In this document: positions 39,550-42,075 of the stretch, piece by piece
Position numbering within the stretch: the stretch's first letter is position 1
Layout of the letters: the number at the start of each line of letters is the position of its first letter
NCBI GenBank assembly: GCA_020355165.1
Contig: CP070661.1
Span: 219,115-261,189 of the forward strand
Reading direction: 5' to 3'
DNA: 42,075 nucleotides
DNA from: Burkholderiales bacterium
Lineage (GTDB): Bacteria > Pseudomonadota > Gammaproteobacteria > Burkholderiales > Burkholderiaceae_F
Program-made: the position numbers and the translations under genes
The notes under the pieces: model-generated
Told to the model about the DNA's origin: nothing
Database searches by the model: none
What the model saw: only the letters and a program-made list of their open reading frames with translations

Positions 39550-39584
39550 CCCCCTTGACGCTGCGCGTCGCCCCCCCAAGGGGG
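39550..39584 (-). repeat. Inverted repeat covering the ribosome binding site of the hydroxyacid dehydrogenase
   Basis: On the minus strand CCCCCTTG (39584-39577) and CAAGGGGG (39557-39550) are perfect complements 19 nt apart. The second arm is the ribosome binding site, ending four bases before the ATG at 39545-39543, so folding of the mRNA would hide it. The element resembles the G/C-rich palindromes found elsewhere in the window. Confidence 0.55.
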
Positions 39585-39620
39585 AGCGAGCGCCTTCGGA
39601 ACGGCCGTGCGGCGCTCATC

Positions 39621-41351
39621 TCAGTGGATCTCCGGATCTGGGGTGGGCGGCCCGGCCTCGAGGAAGTCGAAGTCGCAGCCGTCGTTCGCCTGTCTGACGT
39701 GCTTCAGGTACATGGCACCGAAGCCGCGCCCGTAGTGCTCGGCCGGCGGCGTCCAGGCGGCGCGCCGCCGCTCGAGCTCGGCCTGCTCGACCTGCAGCTC
39801 GATGCGTCGGCCCGGCACGTCGAGTTCGATCAGGTCGCCGTCGCGCACCAGCGCCAGCGGCCCGCCGATGTGCGACTCCGGCGCCACGTGCAGCACGCAG
39901 GCGCCGTAGCTGGTGCCGCTCATGCGCGCGTCCGAGATGCGAACCATGTCGCGCACGCCGGCAGCGAGCAGCTTCTTCGGGATCGGCAGCTGGCCCCACT
40001 CCGGCATGCCGGGTGCGCCGCGGGGCCCGGCGCTCTGCAGCACGATCACGCTGTCGGCATCGACCGGCAGCTGCGGATCATCGATGCGCGCCGCCATGTC
40101 GTTGTAGTCGCGGAACACGACGGCATGTCCGGCGTGCTTCAGCAGCCGCGGCTCCATCGCCGCCGGCTTGATCACTGCGCCGTCGGGGGCGAGGTTGCCG
40201 CGCAGCACGGCCAGCCCGTCGCGCTCGATCAGCGGCCTGGCGCGGGGCCGGATCACGTCGTCGTTGAACACCGCAGCGCCGTCGATGTTCTCGCCGAGCG
40301 AGCGGCCGTTGACGGTGGGTGCGCTCGCGTCGAGCAGATCGGCAAGCTGCGCCAGCAGCGCGCGCAGGCCGCCGGCGTAGAAGAAGTCCTCCATCAGGTA
40401 CTTGCCGGAGGGCCGCAGGTTGGCCAGCACCGGCGTGCGGCGGGCCAGCGCGTCGAAGCGGTCCAGGTCGAGCGCCACGCCGGCACGGCGGGCAATGGCG
40501 ATCAGGTGCACGATCGCGTTGGTCGAGCCGCCGAGCGCCAGCACGGCGGTCACCGCGTTGTCGATCGCACGCGAATCGACGATCTCGCGCGGGCAGACGT
40601 CCTCCCACACCATGTCGACGATCCGCTTGCCGGTCAGCGTGGCCATCTGCGCGTGGCGCGAATCGGCGGCGGGTATCGACGCAGCGCCGGGCAGCGTGAG
40701 CCCCATCGCCTCGGCGGCGGAGGTCATCGTCGAGGCGGTGCCCATCGTCATGCAGTGGCCGGGCGAGCGGGCGATGCCGTCCTCGATCTCGCCCCAGTCA
40801 TCCTCGCTGATGTTGCCGGCGCGCAGCTCGGCCCAGTACTTCCAGGCGTCCGAGCCGCTGCCCAGCGTGTCGCCGCGCCAGTTGCCGCGCAGCATCGGCC
40901 CGGCCGGCATGAAGATGGCCGGCAGGTTCATCGACAGCGCACCCATGATCAGCGCCGGCGTGGTCTTGTCGCAGCCGCCCATCAGCACGCAGCCGTCGGC
41001 CGGGTAGCCGCGCAGCAGTTCCTCGGTCTCCATCGCCAGCAGGTTGCGATAGAGCATCGTCGTCGGCTTCTGGAACGGCTCCGACAGCGAGATCGCCGGC
41101 ATCTCGACCGGGAAGCCGCCCGCCTGCCAGATGCCGCGCTTGACTTCCTCGGCGCGCTGGCGGAAGTGCGTGTGGCAGGGATTGATGTCGCTCCAGGTGT
41201 TGATGACCGCGATCACCGGCTTGCCGGCGTAGTCGGAGCGGTGATAGCCCATCTGGGCGGTGCGCGAACGGTGGCCGAACGAGCGCAGGTCCTTGACGCC
41301 GTACCAGCGGTGGCTGCGCAACTGCTCTGGCTTCTTGCGGGGCTTGTTCAT
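39621..41351 (-). CDS. IlvD/Edd family dehydratase (sugar-acid dehydratase type)
   Basis: The protein has 576 residues. The family dehydrates 2,3-dihydroxy acids with an iron-sulfur cluster and includes dihydroxyacid dehydratase, 6-phosphogluconate dehydratase and L-arabinonate/D-xylonate dehydratases. Cluster cysteines are C59 (DINPCHTHF), C127 ([13 protein letters not shown], with a metal-binding K129) and C200 ([13 protein letters not shown]). The N-terminus ([20 protein letters not shown]) and overall sequence look closer to the arabinonate/sugar-acid branch than to IlvD of branched-chain synthesis. This, and the neighbouring aldolase and dehydrogenases, point to catabolism of a sugar acid. 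The exact substrate is not resolvable. It is first in the group with the two dehydrogenases. The ATG at 41349-41351 has only a weak, distant ribosome binding site. Confidence 0.9.
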   Translation of the reverse strand: MNKPRKKPEQLRSHRWYGVKDLRSFGHRSRTAQMGYHRSDYAGKPVIAVINTWSDINPCHTHFRQRAEEVKRGIWQAGGFPVEMPAISLSEPFQKPTTMLYRNLLAMETEELLRGYPADGCVLMGGCDKTTPALIMGALSMNLPAIFMPAGPMLRGNWRGDTLGSGSDAWKYWAELRAGNISEDDWGEIEDGIARSPGHCMTMGTASTMTSAAEAMGLTLPGAASIPAADSRHAQMATLTGKRIVDMVWEDVCPREIVDSRAIDNAVTAVLALGGSTNAIVHLIAIARRAGVALDLDRFDALARRTPVLANLRPSGKYLMEDFFYAGGLRALLAQLADLLDASAPTVNGRSLGENIDGAAVFNDDVIRPRARPLIERDGLAVLRGNLAPDGAVIKPAAMEPRLLKHAGHAVVFRDYNDMAARIDDPQLPVDADSVIVLQSAGPRGAPGMPEWGQLPIPKKLLAAGVRDMVRISDARMSGTSYGACVLHVAPESHIGGPLALVRDGDLIELDVPGRRIELQVEQAELERRRAAWTPPAEHYGRGFGAMYLKHVRQANDGCDFDFLEAGPPTPDPEIH

Positions 41352-41453
41352 CGCCGAATCTCGTCTTTCCTCGCCGGCCGCCGATCGACCGCGGCGTTCA
41401 TCGTATCGCCGCTGCGTCGATGCGGGTTAGCCCCGATGCCCGCCAGTCGTGGG

Positions 41454-41619
41454 GCCTGCTCTAATTCGGCCGCCTCCGATGGGGAGTAGCCGTCCGGCGC
41501 GTGGCGCCGGGCTCGCTGCGGCGCCGTCAGTACGGACGGGCAACGGCTCGGCGCGAGCCGTTTCCGCCCGGTGCCGCAGGCCGACGCCGCCCGGGCGTCG
41601 GCCGGCAAGACCAGCAGGC
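41454..41619 (+). ncRNA. yybP-ykoY family riboswitch (manganese-sensing) candidate
   Basis: The leader of the TerC-family gene holds the conserved GGGGAGTAGCC (41481-41491), a GC-rich hairpin CCGGCGC / GCGCCGG (41494-41500 and 41504-41510), the conserved GCCGTCAGTA block (41523-41532), a stem CTGCGGC / GCCGCAG (41516-41522 and 41573-41579), a hairpin CCGACGCC / GGCGTCGG (41581-41588 and 41594-41601), and the conserved GCAAGACC (41605-41612). GCCTGCT (41454-41460) can pair with AGCAGGC (41613-41619) to close the element. In Mn2+ riboswitches this class controls manganese export and TerC/Alx-type genes, which fits the gene that follows. Confidence 0.8.
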
Positions 41620-41671
41620 GAACAGACAACGAACACGGTCCGCGCCGGGACCGCATCGATCGGAGTTCGCC

Positions 41672-42075
41672 ATGGTCGGCGTCGGCTCGCCGCTGATGTG
41701 GTCGCTTTTCGCGGCCTTCGTGCTCGTCGCCCTGCTCATCGACTTCCTCGCCCTGAACAGGCAGGGCGCGCACCGGGTCTCGATGAAGGAGGCGGCCGTC
41801 TGGTCGCTGATCTGGGTCGCCGTCTCCTTCGTCTTCGTCGGCTGGCTGTGGTGGTACCTCGGTGGCCTCGACGGCGAGCCGGCCGCCGACCGCAAGGCGC
41901 TCGAGTTCATCACTGGCTATCTGGTCGAGAAGGCGCTGGCGGTCGACAACATCTTCGTCTTCCTGATGCTGTTCACCTACTTCGCCGTGCCGGCGGAGTT
42001 CCAGAAGCGGGTGCTGATGATCGGCATCCTCGCCGCGCTGCTGCTGCGCGCCGTGCTGATCCTCGTCGGCGCCTG
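41672..42075 (+). CDS. TerC-family membrane protein (Alx-like), truncated by the window end
   Basis: The visible 134 residues start at the ATG at 41672 and run out of the window. Helices are evident at about residues 8-27, 42-62, 87-104 and 115-133. The family signature GYLVEKALAVDNIFVFLMLFTYFAVP appears, with conserved acidic residues (E and D in the EKALAVDN stretch) that are thought to bind metal. TerC/Alx proteins are linked to manganese export and resistance to tellurite or alkaline stress. The gene follows a yybP-ykoY-type riboswitch candidate, which supports a manganese role. The remainder, usually about 320 residues in total, lies beyond the right edge. The IlvD/Edd gene is divergent from it. 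Confidence 0.92.
   Translation, partial: MVGVGSPLMWSLFAAFVLVALLIDFLALNRQGAHRVSMKEAAVWSLIWVAVSFVFVGWLWWYLGGLDGEPAADRKALEFITGYLVEKALAVDNIFVFLMLFTYFAVPAEFQKRVLMIGILAALLLRAVLILVGA

Overview
The window is a chromosomal segment from a very GC-rich Gram-negative bacterium. The gene content (a trxB / ftsK / lolA / rarA / serS neighbourhood, B12-dependent ribonucleotide reductase NrdJ, a short ACT-type SerA, LytS/AlgZ-type kinases with a LytTR regulator, a CysB-like LysR regulator, a TRAP-TAXI transporter and a VC_2705-type acetate symporter) fits Betaproteobacteria, most likely Burkholderiales. This assignment is an inference from gene families and gene order. I see no phage, transposase, CRISPR array or plasmid gene. 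Almost the whole window is ordinary chromosome, tightly packed, with many 1-4 nt start/stop overlaps.

Layout. 1-100: start of a pyrophosphatase-like gene that leaves the window. 165-1109: hemerythrin-PAS protein. 1207-6766 (minus): acetate-use cluster acs, small membrane protein, TPR protein, DUF4212 protein, actP, closed by an intrinsic terminator. 6767-7397: no convincing gene. 7643-7733: tRNA-Ser(CGA). 7765-15020: hydratase, serS, rarA, lolA and ftsK on the minus strand, with one small convergent membrane-protein gene. 15198-18252 (plus): a three-gene, ATGA-coupled signalling operon made of a complete LytS/AlgZ-type kinase, a second kinase-like protein that has lost its catalytic motifs, and a LytTR response regulator. 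18351-19706: MmgE/PrpD protein. 19847-22115 (plus): trxB, Smr-domain gene, TRIC-type channel gene. 22146-24079 (minus): CysB-like regulator coupled to a PanE-type reductase. 24306-30693 (plus): nrdJ behind a pair of NrdR-like boxes, a TPR-sulfotransferase fusion, serC and serA. 30757-32468 (minus): small basic protein and TrpB2. 32696-33361 (plus): RIC/YtfE, with an FNR/Dnr-type site in the divergent gap. 33470-41351: a carboxylate or sugar-acid utilisation region (TRAP-TAXI transporter, HpcH/HpaI aldolase, Ldh-family and D-2-hydroxyacid dehydrogenases, IlvD/Edd dehydratase). 41454-42075: a yybP-ykoY-type manganese riboswitch candidate leading a TerC-family gene cut by the window end.

How the parts work together. 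The acs cluster couples acetate import to acetyl-CoA formation. SerC and SerA give two steps of serine synthesis, and serS plus tRNA-Ser supply its use in translation. TrxB can supply reducing power to NrdJ through thioredoxin, and the two promoters share an unusual block around the -10 and initial transcribed region. The TRAP/aldolase/dehydratase region looks like uptake and breakdown of a sugar acid or related hydroxy acid of unknown identity. The least conventional elements are the kinase/pseudokinase/regulator operon, the TPR-sulfotransferase fusion, a palindromic repeat read through into the C-terminus of the Ldh-family enzyme, and a second palindrome that carries the ribosome binding site of the hydroxyacid dehydrogenase.
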